64,000 nt of DNA from Tessaracoccus palaemonis (GCF_019316905.1 NZ_CP079216.1:2790001-2854000); one strand, 5' to 3'; positions 7,999 through 16,362 are shown, counted from the stretch's first letter. The notes: generated by a model from the letters alone, not told the origin. Numbers and translations are program-made.

Positions 7999-8067
7999 TC
8001 TGCGTCTGAGCGTGGCCTCCGGGAGACGAGGCCAGTCGACCACGTCGTCACCCGGAAGCGAACCGAC

Positions 8068-8096
8068 TTGATGAGTGAGTATTCACTCACTACAGT
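8068..8096 (+). promoter_or_regulatory. tetR promoter with palindromic operator in the spacer
   Basis: A plausible -35 (TTGATG, 8068-8073) and -10 (TACAGT, 8091-8096) are separated by exactly 17 bp. That spacer is filled by an inverted repeat AGTGAGT-ATTC-ACTCACT (8074-8091). A repressor bound here would block polymerase. It is the likely autoregulatory site of the TetR protein encoded just downstream, controlling the whole tetR-ABC operon. Confidence 0.75.
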
Positions 8097-8104
8097 TCAT
8101 CGAC

Positions 8105-8698
8105 GTGTCACGCGCAGTACCCATGCCACCCGAGCGACGGCGGGCGGCCATCATCGAGGCGACGATCCCGCTGCTCCAGGAGCAGGGGACCCGCCTCACC
8201 ACGAAGCAGGTGGCCGAGGCGGCGGGCGTCGCCGAGGGAACCATCTTCCGCGTCTTCGACTCGATGCAGGACCTGATCGAGGCGACGGTCATCGAGTCGC
8301 TCTCCGCCCGCCGGATCAGCGACCCCCTCTCCACCATCAGCCTCGGGTCCACCCTCGAGGAGAAGACCCACGCGACCCTTGACCTGATCGCCGGCCGCAT
8401 CACGACCATCCGGTCGCTGATGGTGCTGGTCCACGGGCCCAGGAAGGCGCCGCACCACCCCAACCCGTGCATCAGGGACGAGCTGGACGCCAGGCGCATC
8501 GAGATGGACGAGTGGCTCACCGCCCAGTTCCAGCCCCACGAGAGCGAACTGACCTGCCCCGTCGGCGACTATGTGAACCTGCTGAGCCTCCTCGCCATGG
8601 GCAACGCCATGAACTTCTCCACCGCGTCCCGCCTCGGCGTCGACGACCTCACCACCTTCGCCCTCCACGGGGCACTCAGGAAGGATGTCCAGTGCTAG
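8105..8698 (+). CDS. TetR-family transcriptional repressor
   Basis: A 197-residue TetR regulator: N-terminal HTH (TTKQVAEAAGVAEGTIFRVF) in the usual place, then an all-helical ligand domain. It is first in an operon with a two-subunit ABC exporter, whose first gene overlaps its last codons by 7 bp, so it probably senses an exported compound and derepresses export. Start is uncertain: GTG 8105, ATG 8123 and an upstream GTG 8075 are in frame. 8075 lies inside the operator and upstream of the -10, so it is excluded. 8105 sits at the predicted transcription start (leaderless); 8123 is the alternative. Confidence 0.85.
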   Translation: MSRAVPMPPERRRAAIIEATIPLLQEQGTRLTTKQVAEAAGVAEGTIFRVFDSMQDLIEATVIESLSARRISDPLSTISLGSTLEEKTHATLDLIAGRITTIRSLMVLVHGPRKAPHHPNPCIRDELDARRIEMDEWLTAQFQPHESELTCPVGDYVNLLSLLAMGNAMNFSTASRLGVDDLTTFALHGALRKDVQC

Positions 8699-10437
8699 GC
8701 ACTCTCGTGCGGCTCATCGGCCGCTTCATCAAGCCCTACTGGGGGCTGCTCACGGTCGTGCTGGTCCTCCAGCTGATCGCCACGGTGATGAGCCTCTACC
8801 TGCCGACGCTCAACGCCCGCATCATCGACGAGGGCGTCGTCACCGGCGACACCAACTTCATCTGGCGCACGGGCGGCATCATGCTTGCGCTGTCCGCGGT
8901 CCAGGGTCTGGCGCAGGTCGGCGCCGTCTGGGCCGGGGCGAACGCGGCGATGCAGTTCGGCCGCGACGTCCGCGCCGCCGTGTTCGACCGCGCGCTCGGC
9001 TTCTCCACCCGTGAGCTGAACAAGTTCGGCGCGCCGTCGCTGATCACGCGCAACACCAACGACGTGCTGCAGGTGCAGCAGCTGGTGCTGATGATCTCGA
9101 CGGTGCTCATCTCGGCGCCCATCACCATGGTCGGCGGCGTCGTGATGGCGCTGCGCGAGGACGTCGGGCTGTCCTGGACGATCCTCGCGGCCGTCATGCT
9201 GCTCGGCGCCGGCATCGCGGTCCTCATCTACCTGATGAGCCCCCTGTTCTCGATCCAGCAGACGCGCATCGACACCCTGAACCGGGTGCTGCGGGAGCAG
9301 ATCACCGGCATCCGCGTGGTGCGGGCGTTCGTCCGAGAGCCGCACGAGGCCCAGCGCTTCGAGAAGGCCAATGGTGAGCTCGTCGACACCGCCACCCGGG
9401 TCGGCCGCCTGATGGCGTTCATGTTCCCGTTCGTGGGCTTCGTGATGAACATCTCCACGGTGGGCGTCATGTGGTTCGGCGCATTCCGCATCGAGAACGG
9501 CGACCTGCAGATCGGTCAGCTGACGGCATTCCTGTCCTACCTGGCACAGATCCTGATCTCGGTCATGATGACGACGATGCTGCTGGTGCTGGCGCCCCGC
9601 GCCGCCGTGTGTGCTGACCGCATCGACGCCGTGCTGAAGACCGAGTCGACCGTCGCGCCGCCGGCCAACCCCGCCCCGACCCCTCAGGCACGCGGGGATG
9701 TCGTCTTCGACCGCGTGTCCTTCCGCTACCCCGGCGCCGAGGAGCCCGTGCTGAAGGACCTGACCTTCGAGCTGAAGCCCGGCCGCAAGACGGCCATCAT
9801 CGGTTCCACCGGGTCCGGCAAGACGACGCTGACCAACCTCATTCCACGCCTGTTCGACGCCACGGAGGGCCGCGTGCTGGTCGACGGTGTGGACGTGCGC
9901 GACTTCAACCCGGACGACCTGTGGGCGCGCGTCGGACTGGTCCCGCAGAAGCCGTACCTCTTCACCGGCACCATCGCGTCGAACCTGCGCTACGGCCGCC
10001 CCGACGCCACCCCAGAGGAGCTGTGGCACGCGATCACCGTCGCGCAGGCCAGGGACTTCGTCGAGGAGAAGGAGGGCCAGCTGGAGTCGCCGATCTCGCA
10101 GGGCGGCACCAACGTGTCCGGCGGCCAGCGCCAACGCCTCGCGATCGCGAGGGCGCTGGTGAAGAAGCCCTCCGTCTACGTCTTCGACGACTCGTTCTCC
10201 GCGCTCGACGTCGCGACCGACGCCCGCCTCCGGGCGGCGCTGGAGCCCGAGACGGCCCGCGCCTCCGTGCTCGTCGTCGCCCAGCGGGTGTCCACCATCA
10301 CCGACGCCGACGAGATCCTCGTGCTGGAGCACGGCGAGATCGTCGGCCGCGGCACCCACTCCGAACTGCTCGCCACCAACGAGACATACCAGGAGATCGT
10401 GAGTTCGCAGCTGAGCGCAGAGGAGGCCGCGGCATGA
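8692..10437 (+). CDS. Heterodimeric ABC exporter, subunit with degenerate ATP site
   Basis: A 581-residue half-transporter: six-helix exporter domain (~1-310) and C-terminal ATPase. Walker A is GSTGSGKTT and the signature NVSGGQRQR is canonical. Walker B ends FDDSFSALD, with Asp in place of the catalytic Glu, and the H-loop reads VVAQRVST, with Gln in place of His. This is the degenerate-site half of an asymmetric exporter (as in TM287/288 or BmrCD families). Start GTG 8692 overlaps the tetR end; the frame is open further upstream but only in shadow of tetR. The partner overlaps its stop by ATGA. Substrate unknown, probably lipid, peptide or drug. Confidence 0.93.
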   Translation: MLGTLVRLIGRFIKPYWGLLTVVLVLQLIATVMSLYLPTLNARIIDEGVVTGDTNFIWRTGGIMLALSAVQGLAQVGAVWAGANAAMQFGRDVRAAVFDRALGFSTRELNKFGAPSLITRNTNDVLQVQQLVLMISTVLISAPITMVGGVVMALREDVGLSWTILAAVMLLGAGIAVLIYLMSPLFSIQQTRIDTLNRVLREQITGIRVVRAFVREPHEAQRFEKANGELVDTATRVGRLMAFMFPFVGFVMNISTVGVMWFGAFRIENGDLQIGQLTAFLSYLAQILISVMMTTMLLVLAPRAAVCADRIDAVLKTESTVAPPANPAPTPQARGDVVFDRVSFRYPGAEEPVLKDLTFELKPGRKTAIIGSTGSGKTTLTNLIPRLFDATEGRVLVDGVDVRDFNPDDLWARVGLVPQKPYLFTGTIASNLRYGRPDATPEELWHAITVAQARDFVEEKEGQLESPISQGGTNVSGGQRQRLAIARALVKKPSVYVFDDSFSALDVATDARLRAALEPETARASVLVVAQRVSTITDADEILVLEHGEIVGRGTHSELLATNETYQEIVSSQLSAEEAAA

Positions 10438-12401
10438 GCGACACCATCAAGGTCAAGGCCAACAAGCGGCCGAAGTACGCCGGACAGCGGCATCGCGGCC
10501 CGGGCGGTCCGGGCCTGGGCGGCTCCGGCGAGAAGGCGGCCAACTTCGGCGTCTCCCTGAAACGGCTCGTCCGCTACCTGCGTCCGCAGCGCAACTGGAT
10601 CGTCGCGGCGCTGTGCCTCGGCGTCCTGTCCGTCGCGCTGAGCGTCGTAGGCCCCAAGATCCTCGGGCGCGCCACCAACCTCCTGCTGGCCGGCGCCATC
10701 GGCGGCCAGATGCCCTCCGGCATCACGAAGGAGCAGGCCATCGACGCTCTGATCGCTCAGGGTAACGGCGACATGGCCGACATGCTGCGCAGCATGGACT
10801 TCACCCCCGGCCAGGGGATCGACTTCCACGCAGTCGGCGTCGTCCTGATCGTCGTGCTCGCCCTCTACGTCGTCTCCTTCGGCTTCTCCTACGCGCAGGG
10901 CTGGATCCTCAACGGCGCCGTGCAGAAGACGATCTTCCAGATCCGTCAGCGCGTCTCCGAGAAGCTGGACCGGCTGCCGCTCAGCTACTTCGACAAGCAG
11001 GCCCGCGGCGAGGTGTTGAGCCGCGTCACCAACGACATCGACAACGTGTCACAGACGCTGCAGCAGACCATGTCGCAGCTGCTCAACTCGCTGCTGACCG
11101 TGATCGGCGTGCTCGTGATGATGTTCTGGATCTCCCCGACGCTGGCGCTGATCGCGCTGCTCACGGTGCCGATCGCCATGATCGTGACGACCGTCATCGG
11201 CAAGCGCTCCCAGAAGCTGTTCGCACAGAACTGGAAGTCCACCGGCGAGTTGAACGCCCAGATCGAGGAGGCCTTCACCGGCCACTCCCTCGTGAAGGTC
11301 TTCGGCCGTCAGCGCGAGGTCGAGGAGGAGTTCGGCCGCCGCAACCAGGAGCTGTACAAGGCGGGCTTCGGAGCACAGTTCATCTCGGGCATCATCATGC
11401 CCGTCATGTTCCTGGTCGGGAACCTGAACTACGTCGTGATCGCGGTGGTCGGCGGTCTGCGGGTCGCGTCCGGAACGATGAGCATCGGCGACGTGCAGGC
11501 CTTCATCCAGTACTCGCGCCAGTTCACGCAGCCGCTGACCACCGTCGCGTCGATGGCGAACATTCTGCAGTCGGGCGTCGCCTCGGCCGAGCGCGTGTTC
11601 GAACTGCTGGACGCCGACGAGATGTCCTCCGAGCCTGAGGGGCACCTGCCGAAGGAGATCGCGGGCCGCGTGTCGTTCGAGGGCGTCGACTTCTCCTACA
11701 CCCCCGACCGCCCCCTGATCCGGAACCTGAACCTCACGGCGCAGCCCGGGCAGACTGTCGCGATCGTCGGCCCGACGGGCGCTGGCAAGACCACGCTGGT
11801 GAACCTGATCATGCGGTTCTACGACCTGAACGGCGGCCGCATCACCATGGACGGCGTCGACGTGGCTTCGGTCCCGCGGTCCGCTGTCCGGTCCGAGGTC
11901 GGCATGGTCCTGCAGGACACGTGGCTGTTCGGCGGCACCATCCGCGACAACATCGCCTACGGCCGCCTCGACGCGACCGACGAGGAGATCGTCGCGGCGT
12001 CCAAGGCCACGTTCGTCGACCGCTTCGTGCACTCGCTGCCCGACGGCTACGACACGGTGATCGATGAGGAGGGCTCGAACGTCTCGGCGGGCGAGAAGCA
12101 GCTGATCACGATCGCGCGGGCATTCCTCGCCGACCCGAGCCTGCTGATCCTCGACGAGGCGACCAGCTCGGTCGACACCCGCACGGAACTGCTGCTGCAG
12201 AAGGCCATGGCCGCGCTGCGCGCGGGCCGGACTTCGTTCGTCATCGCCCACCGGCTGTCGACGATCCGCGACGCGGACCTCATCCTCGTGATGGAGGAGG
12301 GCTCGATCGTCGAGCAGGGCAACCACCAGCAGCTGCTCGACGCGAAGGGCGCGTACTACAACCTGTACCAGTCGCAGTTCGCCGGCGCGATCGAGGACTG
12401 A
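10434..12401 (+). CDS. Heterodimeric ABC exporter, catalytic-site subunit
   Basis: A 655-residue half-transporter: a Lys/Gly-rich cytosolic N-terminal ~40 residues, six helices (~50-370), then an ATPase with Walker A GPTGAGKTT, Walker B LLILDEATSSVD (catalytic Glu present) and H-loop VIAHRLST. Its signature is changed to NVSAGEKQ. It therefore complements the preceding subunit: this Walker site pairs with the partner's canonical signature (active), while the partner's weakened Walker site pairs with this degenerate signature. Start ATG 10434 overlaps the upstream stop by ATGA, fitting translational coupling. Confidence 0.94.
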   Translation: MSDTIKVKANKRPKYAGQRHRGPGGPGLGGSGEKAANFGVSLKRLVRYLRPQRNWIVAALCLGVLSVALSVVGPKILGRATNLLLAGAIGGQMPSGITKEQAIDALIAQGNGDMADMLRSMDFTPGQGIDFHAVGVVLIVVLALYVVSFGFSYAQGWILNGAVQKTIFQIRQRVSEKLDRLPLSYFDKQARGEVLSRVTNDIDNVSQTLQQTMSQLLNSLLTVIGVLVMMFWISPTLALIALLTVPIAMIVTTVIGKRSQKLFAQNWKSTGELNAQIEEAFTGHSLVKVFGRQREVEEEFGRRNQELYKAGFGAQFISGIIMPVMFLVGNLNYVVIAVVGGLRVASGTMSIGDVQAFIQYSRQFTQPLTTVASMANILQSGVASAERVFELLDADEMSSEPEGHLPKEIAGRVSFEGVDFSYTPDRPLIRNLNLTAQPGQTVAIVGPTGAGKTTLVNLIMRFYDLNGGRITMDGVDVASVPRSAVRSEVGMVLQDTWLFGGTIRDNIAYGRLDATDEEIVAASKATFVDRFVHSLPDGYDTVIDEEGSNVSAGEKQLITIARAFLADPSLLILDEATSSVDTRTELLLQKAMAALRAGRTSFVIAHRLSTIRDADLILVMEEGSIVEQGNHQQLLDAKGAYYNLYQSQFAGAIED

Positions 12402-12469
12402 CCCTACCCACTGACCGAACCCCTCTCCCGTCCCCACCCCCTCGCTACCCCTGCCCCCCCACCCCGCGG

Positions 12470-12560
12470 ACGCCAACGAAAAATCCCAGGCGCCAACGGT
12501 ATGCACGGACGCCAACGATATTCGCGCGATTATCGTTGGCGTCTGTGTTTTTCGTTGGCG
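12470..12560. repeat. Nested palindromic element, GCCAACGA family, copy A
   Basis: Three direct copies of GCCAACG(A/G) (near 12472, 12492, 12511) are followed by two inverted copies (near 12533, 12552). The 30-bp arms 12491-12520 and 12531-12560 pair with about five mismatches around a TTCGCGCGAT loop. Motif pitch is ~19-20 bp. It lies between the ABC exporter and the DUF308 gene and could double as a transcriptional end for the exporter. The rest of 12402-12684 holds nothing else recognisable except the next gene's leader. Confidence 0.92.
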
Positions 12561-12684
12561 CCTGCGGTCCACCCGGCTCGTGGTTCTGCGGTCCACCCTG
12601 CCTCATGGTCGAGACAGCGCATCGCCCGCTACAGTCCGATCATCGGGCGCTCGCCCGACCATCCCATCGAGGAGCCGAAAACCA

Positions 12685-13227
12685 ATGACCGAGACCATCT
12701 CCTCCAGCAAGGGCGCACGTCTTGCCCTCCTGATCGGGGGCATCGTCGCTGCCGGATTCGGCATCGCGGTGCTCGTCTGGCCCACCAAGGCCGCCGTCGC
12801 CATCACCGCCGTCATGGCCTTCTACGCGCTCCTCGCCGGCGTCATCTACATCGCGCTCGGGCTCCTTGCCAAGGGCCTCGGCGTCGGCGGGCGGATCGGA
12901 CACGTCATTCTCGGCGTGCTGTACATGGTCGCGGGCGTCTACGCCTTCACCTCCCTGCAGCGCTCGGCCGCATTCCTGGCCGTGTTCATCACGATCATGG
13001 TGGGTGTCATGTGGATCGCCGAGGGCCTGACCGCCCTGTTCACCCTCGGCCAGTCCGGATCCAAGGTGCTGACGATCGTGTTCGCAGTTCTGTCCGTGAT
13101 CGCGGGCTTCACTCTCCTCAGCAGCCCACTGTGGGGCGTCGTGTTCCTCTGGTGGTTCCTCGGCATCTCCCTGGTCGTACTCGGCATCCTGAACGTGCTC
13201 CGCGCGCTCGTGGGCCGGAAGGGCTGA
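12685..13227 (+). CDS. DUF308/HdeD-like membrane protein
   Basis: A 180-residue protein with six predicted membrane helices in three hairpins (the DUF308 repeat), Gly/Val/Ile-rich, and only a short charged N-terminus (MTETISSSKGARL). The family includes E. coli HdeD of acid resistance; in actinobacteria its role is unknown. ATG 12685 is chosen because GAGGAG lies 7-12 nt upstream and the membrane domain begins ~10 residues later; further in-frame starts upstream lack a ribosome site. Confidence 0.85.
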   Translation: MTETISSSKGARLALLIGGIVAAGFGIAVLVWPTKAAVAITAVMAFYALLAGVIYIALGLLAKGLGVGGRIGHVILGVLYMVAGVYAFTSLQRSAAFLAVFITIMVGVMWIAEGLTALFTLGQSGSKVLTIVFAVLSVIAGFTLLSSPLWGVVFLWWFLGISLVVLGILNVLRALVGRKG

Positions 13228-13243
13228 GCCCACTCAACGCGAT

Positions 13244-13275
13244 GACGCCAGCCCCGTCACGAAGGGGCTGGCGTC
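13244..13275 (+). terminator. Hairpin terminator after the DUF308 gene
   Basis: Perfect 12-bp arms, 13244-13255 and 13264-13275, with an 8-nt loop, 16 bp after the stop at 13227. There is no U-tract, as is common for GC-rich actinobacterial terminators. Confidence 0.8.
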
Positions 13276-13401
13276 CGACGAGCCCACCAGCCACCGCGCA
13301 CCTCACCCACGGCTCGCGGCCCGACGTCAGAGTCACCATCCAGCAACTCGACGGCGCGAACCGTGTCGGCGAGTGCGGGCACCGCCCAGACGCCCCCCTC
13401 C

Positions 13402-13447
13402 TTGCGCCATCGCGTGTTGCGCGCTACTTTTAGTTGACACTTCAACT
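13402..13447 (+). promoter_or_regulatory. Promoter and MarR-like dyad upstream of the VOC dioxygenase
   Basis: Putative -35 TTGCGC (13402-13407), 17-bp spacer, -10 TACTTT (13425-13430). A 16-bp palindrome AGTTGA-CACT-TCAACT (13432-13447) covers the expected start of transcription. Such short AT-rich dyads are typical of MarR/DUF24 quinone- or phenol-sensing repressors, which often control CatE-type dioxygenases; no such regulator is encoded next to it. Confidence 0.55.
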
Positions 13448-13462
13448 TTTTCGGAGGACCTG

Positions 13463-14320
13463 ATGACCGAGACTCTCGCCGCGGATACCCGCATGGGGCG
13501 ACTCGAGCTCCGCGTGCGCGACCTTGGCGCACAGCTCGCCTACTACGCCGACGGCATCGGCCTGACGCCGCTCACCGATGAGCAGGGTGCCGTCACCCTC
13601 GGCCTGGCGGGCGTCCCCGTCGTCCGACTCACAGAGTCGAAGGACCTGCGTCCCGCCCGCCCCGGCGCGGCCGGGCTGTTCCACACGGCCGTCGTCTACC
13701 GCGACGAGCAGGCCCTCGCGGCGACGCTGGTCAGCATGTTCACGAAGTACCCGCAGACGTACGCCGGGTCGGGCGACCACCTCGTCTCGCAGGCGTTCTA
13801 CTTCACCGACCCGGAGGGCAACGGCGTCGAGCTGTACCACGACCGGCCGCGGGAGTCGTGGACCTGGACGCACGGTCAGGTCGCGATGGACACCCTCGCG
13901 CTCGACCCGGCCCGCTTCGTCAACGACCACCTCGGAGGCCTCGATCCCGCCTCGTTGCCAGACGCGACCGGCCAGCTCGGGCACGTTCACCTCAGCGTCG
14001 GAGACATCCGGAGCGCCAGGGACTTCTACGTCTCGGCGCTCGGGTTCGAGGAGACCCTGACGTTCCACGGCAGCGCGCTGTTCGTCTCGGCCGGCGGCTA
14101 CCACCACCACATGGCGATGAACGTCTGGAACTCGCGGGGCGCGGGGCCTCGCGACCACACGCTGGGCATGGGCGTCGTCGACATCCTCGTACCCACGGCC
14201 GACGAACTCGGCCGGGCGGTCGAGCGCCTGACGTTCGCCGGCCATGCGACGCGCCACGACGGTCGGACGCTGAGCGTGCTCGACCCGTGGAACAACGAGA
14301 TCCGCCTCGCCGTCGGCTGA
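13463..14320 (+). CDS. VOC-superfamily ring-cleavage dioxygenase (CatE-like)
   Basis: A 285-residue protein of two VOC domains, four beta-alpha-beta modules. Metal ligands are visible as His in HVHLSVGD and Glu in WNNEIRL, with GNGVELYHDRP ending the first half. The layout matches catechol-2,3-dioxygenase-like CatE/YfiE proteins that open catechols or hydroquinones and protect against quinones. The substrate is inferred from the family only. Start ATG 13463 has a strong CGGAGGA 5-11 nt upstream. Confidence 0.83.
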   Translation: MTETLAADTRMGRLELRVRDLGAQLAYYADGIGLTPLTDEQGAVTLGLAGVPVVRLTESKDLRPARPGAAGLFHTAVVYRDEQALAATLVSMFTKYPQTYAGSGDHLVSQAFYFTDPEGNGVELYHDRPRESWTWTHGQVAMDTLALDPARFVNDHLGGLDPASLPDATGQLGHVHLSVGDIRSARDFYVSALGFEETLTFHGSALFVSAGGYHHHMAMNVWNSRGAGPRDHTLGMGVVDILVPTADELGRAVERLTFAGHATRHDGRTLSVLDPWNNEIRLAVG

Positions 14321-14382
14321 CGGGGCCTCCCCGCCGCGGCCCGCCCCTCCCGGTCGGCCCTCGCCCTCGGGCCTCCCCTGCC

Positions 14383-14474
14383 GACGCCAACGATATTTCC
14401 CAGGCGCCAACGAAGTACGCAGACGCCAACGATAATCGCGGGAATATCGTTGGCGTCCGTGTATTTCGTTGGCG
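14383..14474. repeat. Nested palindromic element, GCCAACGA family, copy B
   Basis: Three direct GCCAACGA copies (near 14385, 14406, 14424), then two inverted copies. The 30-bp arms 14405-14434 and 14445-14474 match at 27 positions around a 10-nt loop. This is the best-preserved copy. It sits between the VOC gene and ppk2. Confidence 0.94.
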
Positions 14475-14577
14475 TCTGCAAGGGGGAGGCCGCGGCCCAT
14501 CGCGTGCGCTTCGTCCCTAGTCACGGCCCTGCCGCGGTCCTAGACTGTGGCCCACCGCCCAGAGTGAGGAGCCGACG

Positions 14578-15813
14578 ATGGCTGACCTGTGGACCTCAGA
14601 TCCGCGAGAGACGCTGCGCGTCGGACCGGACTTCGACCTCGCCGCCTTCGATCGCGCCTCGCGAGGCGGGTTCACCGGCAAGAAGCGCGACGCCGAGAGA
14701 CTGATCGCCGAACGGGGCGCGCTGCTTGCCGAGCTGCAGGAGCGGCTCTACGCGAACGGCCGCGCCGGCGGCACCGAGAACGTGCTGATCATCGTGCAGG
14801 GCCTCGATACAGCAGGCAAGGGTGGTATCGCCCGCCACGTTATGGGGCTGGTCGACCCGCAGGGGGTCGCGTTGCGCAGCTTCGGCGTCCCCACGCCGGA
14901 GGAGCGCTCGCATCACTACCTCTGGAGGATCAAGAAGGCGCTGCCGAAGCCCGGTCAGATCGGCCTGTTCGACCGCTCGCACTACGAGGACGTGCTCGTG
15001 GTGAGGGTCGACGAACTCGTCGAGCCGGAGGTCTGGTCGAAGCGCTTCGACGAGATCAACAAGTGGGAGAAGTCGCTCGTCGACAGCGGCACGCGCATCC
15101 TGAAGTTCGCGCTGATGGTCAGCTACCAGGAACAGGCGAAGCGGCTGATGGAGCGCCTCGACCGCCCGGACAAGCGCTGGAAGTACTCGATGAGCGACCT
15201 CAAGACCCGCGCCAACTGGGACGCGTACCAGGAGGCCTATTCAGACGTCTTCCGGCTGACCTCCACCGCGCACGCACCGTGGCACGTGCTGCCCGCCGAC
15301 ACCAAGTGGTTCTCGCGCCTGGTCGTCACGGAGTTTCTCACCCGGACCCTCATCGAGATGGACCTCCAGTGGCCGAGGCCCCGCTGGCAGCCGGAGGCCC
15401 AGCGCAAGCGCCTCGTCGCCACCATGACCCCCCAGGCGCTCGCGGAGTCGCTGTCGGAGACGAAGGCGACCGTGCTGGAGGCCATGGAGGCCAGCATCGA
15501 CGTCAACGAGGACGCCGCCGAGCTCAAGACCCACCGCTACGACGACCTCAGCCGGGACGCCGCCTTCGCCGCCATCGAGGCGAAGCGCGCCTTCTGGGAG
15601 AACGATCTGGCCACCACGCTTCGGCAGAAGCGGGAGCTGCTGCAGGCGCTCGCCCCGGAGCTGGTCCCAGCCGATCCTTCGATGAACGTCAGCACACCCA
15701 AGGCCGACAAGTCAGCGGGCAAGGCCAGCAGGTCCGCAGGCAAGGGGAAGTCCTCGGGCAAGGGCAAGAAGGGCTCGTCGAAGGGCGGCAAGAAGGCCAA
15801 GAAGTCCTCCTGA
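14578..15813 (+). CDS. ppk2: PPK2-family polyphosphate:nucleotide phosphotransferase with Lys-rich tail
   Basis: A 411-residue PPK2 kinase, which uses polyphosphate to phosphorylate nucleotides (or the reverse). Walker A-like GLDTAGKGG lies near residue 74, Walker B-like LFDRSHYEDVLVVRV near 130, and lid residues in RWKYSMSDLKTRANW near 200. The catalytic core ends near 275; an extra helical region follows, then from ~370 a tail of Lys/Ser/Gly repeats (AGKGKSSGKGKKG and similar), histone H1-like. Such a tail could bind polyphosphate or nucleic acid; that is inference. Start ATG 14578 has GAGGAG upstream and a possible -10 TAGACT at 14541. Downstream is an inverted repeat. Confidence 0.92.
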   Translation: MADLWTSDPRETLRVGPDFDLAAFDRASRGGFTGKKRDAERLIAERGALLAELQERLYANGRAGGTENVLIIVQGLDTAGKGGIARHVMGLVDPQGVALRSFGVPTPEERSHHYLWRIKKALPKPGQIGLFDRSHYEDVLVVRVDELVEPEVWSKRFDEINKWEKSLVDSGTRILKFALMVSYQEQAKRLMERLDRPDKRWKYSMSDLKTRANWDAYQEAYSDVFRLTSTAHAPWHVLPADTKWFSRLVVTEFLTRTLIEMDLQWPRPRWQPEAQRKRLVATMTPQALAESLSETKATVLEAMEASIDVNEDAAELKTHRYDDLSRDAAFAAIEAKRAFWENDLATTLRQKRELLQALAPELVPADPSMNVSTPKADKSAGKASRSAGKGKSSGKGKKGSSKGGKKAKKSS

Positions 15814-15826
15814 CGTCCACTCAACC

Positions 15827-15897
15827 GCACAACTGTGGCCAGGTCCCCAGCACGCCTCGTATATCCGCGTGCTGCGGCTCTGGCCACTTTTATGCAC
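15827..15897. repeat. Hairpin element, TGGCCA family, copy 1
   Basis: Arms 15827-15853 and 15869-15897 form a long imperfect hairpin with a TGGCCA core in each arm and GTGCA/GCACAA ends. The ~15-nt loop holds a TATATCC tract, the reverse complement of the loop in the two other copies, so this copy is in the opposite orientation. It lies between the convergent ppk2 and blaI-type genes and could end both transcripts. Confidence 0.88.
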
Positions 15898-15948
15898 GGA
15901 ATGCCGACAGCATGACCTGGCGGACGGAGGCGACGGGGCGGGCGACGG

Positions 15949-16290
15949 TCAGTCGCGGAGGGCCGTGAGGTCCTCGTCGGAGAGCAGCTTCGCCAGCCGC
16001 GTGAGGGCCTCCCGCCGGACGGAACCCGAGACGGACTGCAGGGCTGTGGCGAGCTCGGCGGCGAGCAGGTCGGACTGCGAGTAGCCCGCCTCGTAGCGCC
16101 AGGCGCGGGCGACCAGCTCACGGGTCACCAGCCCCTTCTTCGCGAGCCTGTCGAGCACCGTCATGACGGTGGTGTAGGCGAGCGGGCGCTCGACGGTCAG
16201 GATCGCGTGTACGTCGGCGACACTCCTGGGCGCGTCGGAGGACCAGAGCACCTCCATGATGCGTTGCTCAAGCTCTCCCCGGGACGGCAT
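15949..16290 (-). CDS. BlaI/MecI-family transcriptional repressor
   Basis: A 113-residue winged-helix repressor: LEQRIMEVLWSSDAPRSVAD at the N-terminus and the recognition region PLAYTTVMTVLDRLAKKGLV are both characteristic. The C-terminal helices give dimerisation. No BlaR-type sensor protease or beta-lactamase is nearby. It is divergent from cydA with a 78-bp gap, so control of the cytochrome bd operon is a reasonable inference (the mycobacterial BlaI regulon includes respiratory genes). ATG 16290 follows CGGGGAGAG. Confidence 0.87.
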   Translation of the reverse strand: MPSRGELEQRIMEVLWSSDAPRSVADVHAILTVERPLAYTTVMTVLDRLAKKGLVTRELVARAWRYEAGYSQSDLLAAELATALQSVSGSVRREALTRLAKLLSDEDLTALRD

Positions 16291-16325
16291 GCGCTCAGCA
16301 TAGGGCCCGCCGCGCGGATTTTTTG

Positions 16326-16362
16326 CGACATGTTGTCGGTTTACGACCTCGAGTAGTAGTTT
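16326..16362 (+). promoter_or_regulatory. cydA promoter region with inverted repeat
   Basis: An inverted repeat CGACA-TGT-TGTCG (16326-16338) lies between the divergent BlaI-type gene and cydA. A TAGTTT -10 box (16357-16362) begins exactly 12 nt before the cydA ATG, implying a leaderless mRNA. The dyad is about where a -35 would be, so it is a candidate site for the BlaI-type repressor or a redox regulator. Confidence 0.5.

Noticed and set aside
7021-8009. Overlapping small open frames in the REP-like block after the HD gene
   Set aside because: They follow the repeat periodicity in every frame, have no ribosome site, and show no domain; they are by-products of repeats. The same holds for open frames at 19049-19891, 24369-24863 and 56003-56862.
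15949-16290. Beta-lactam resistance regulator
   Set aside because: The protein is BlaI-like but there is no BlaR, beta-lactamase or PBP2a gene nearby; the cyd operon is the only neighbour.
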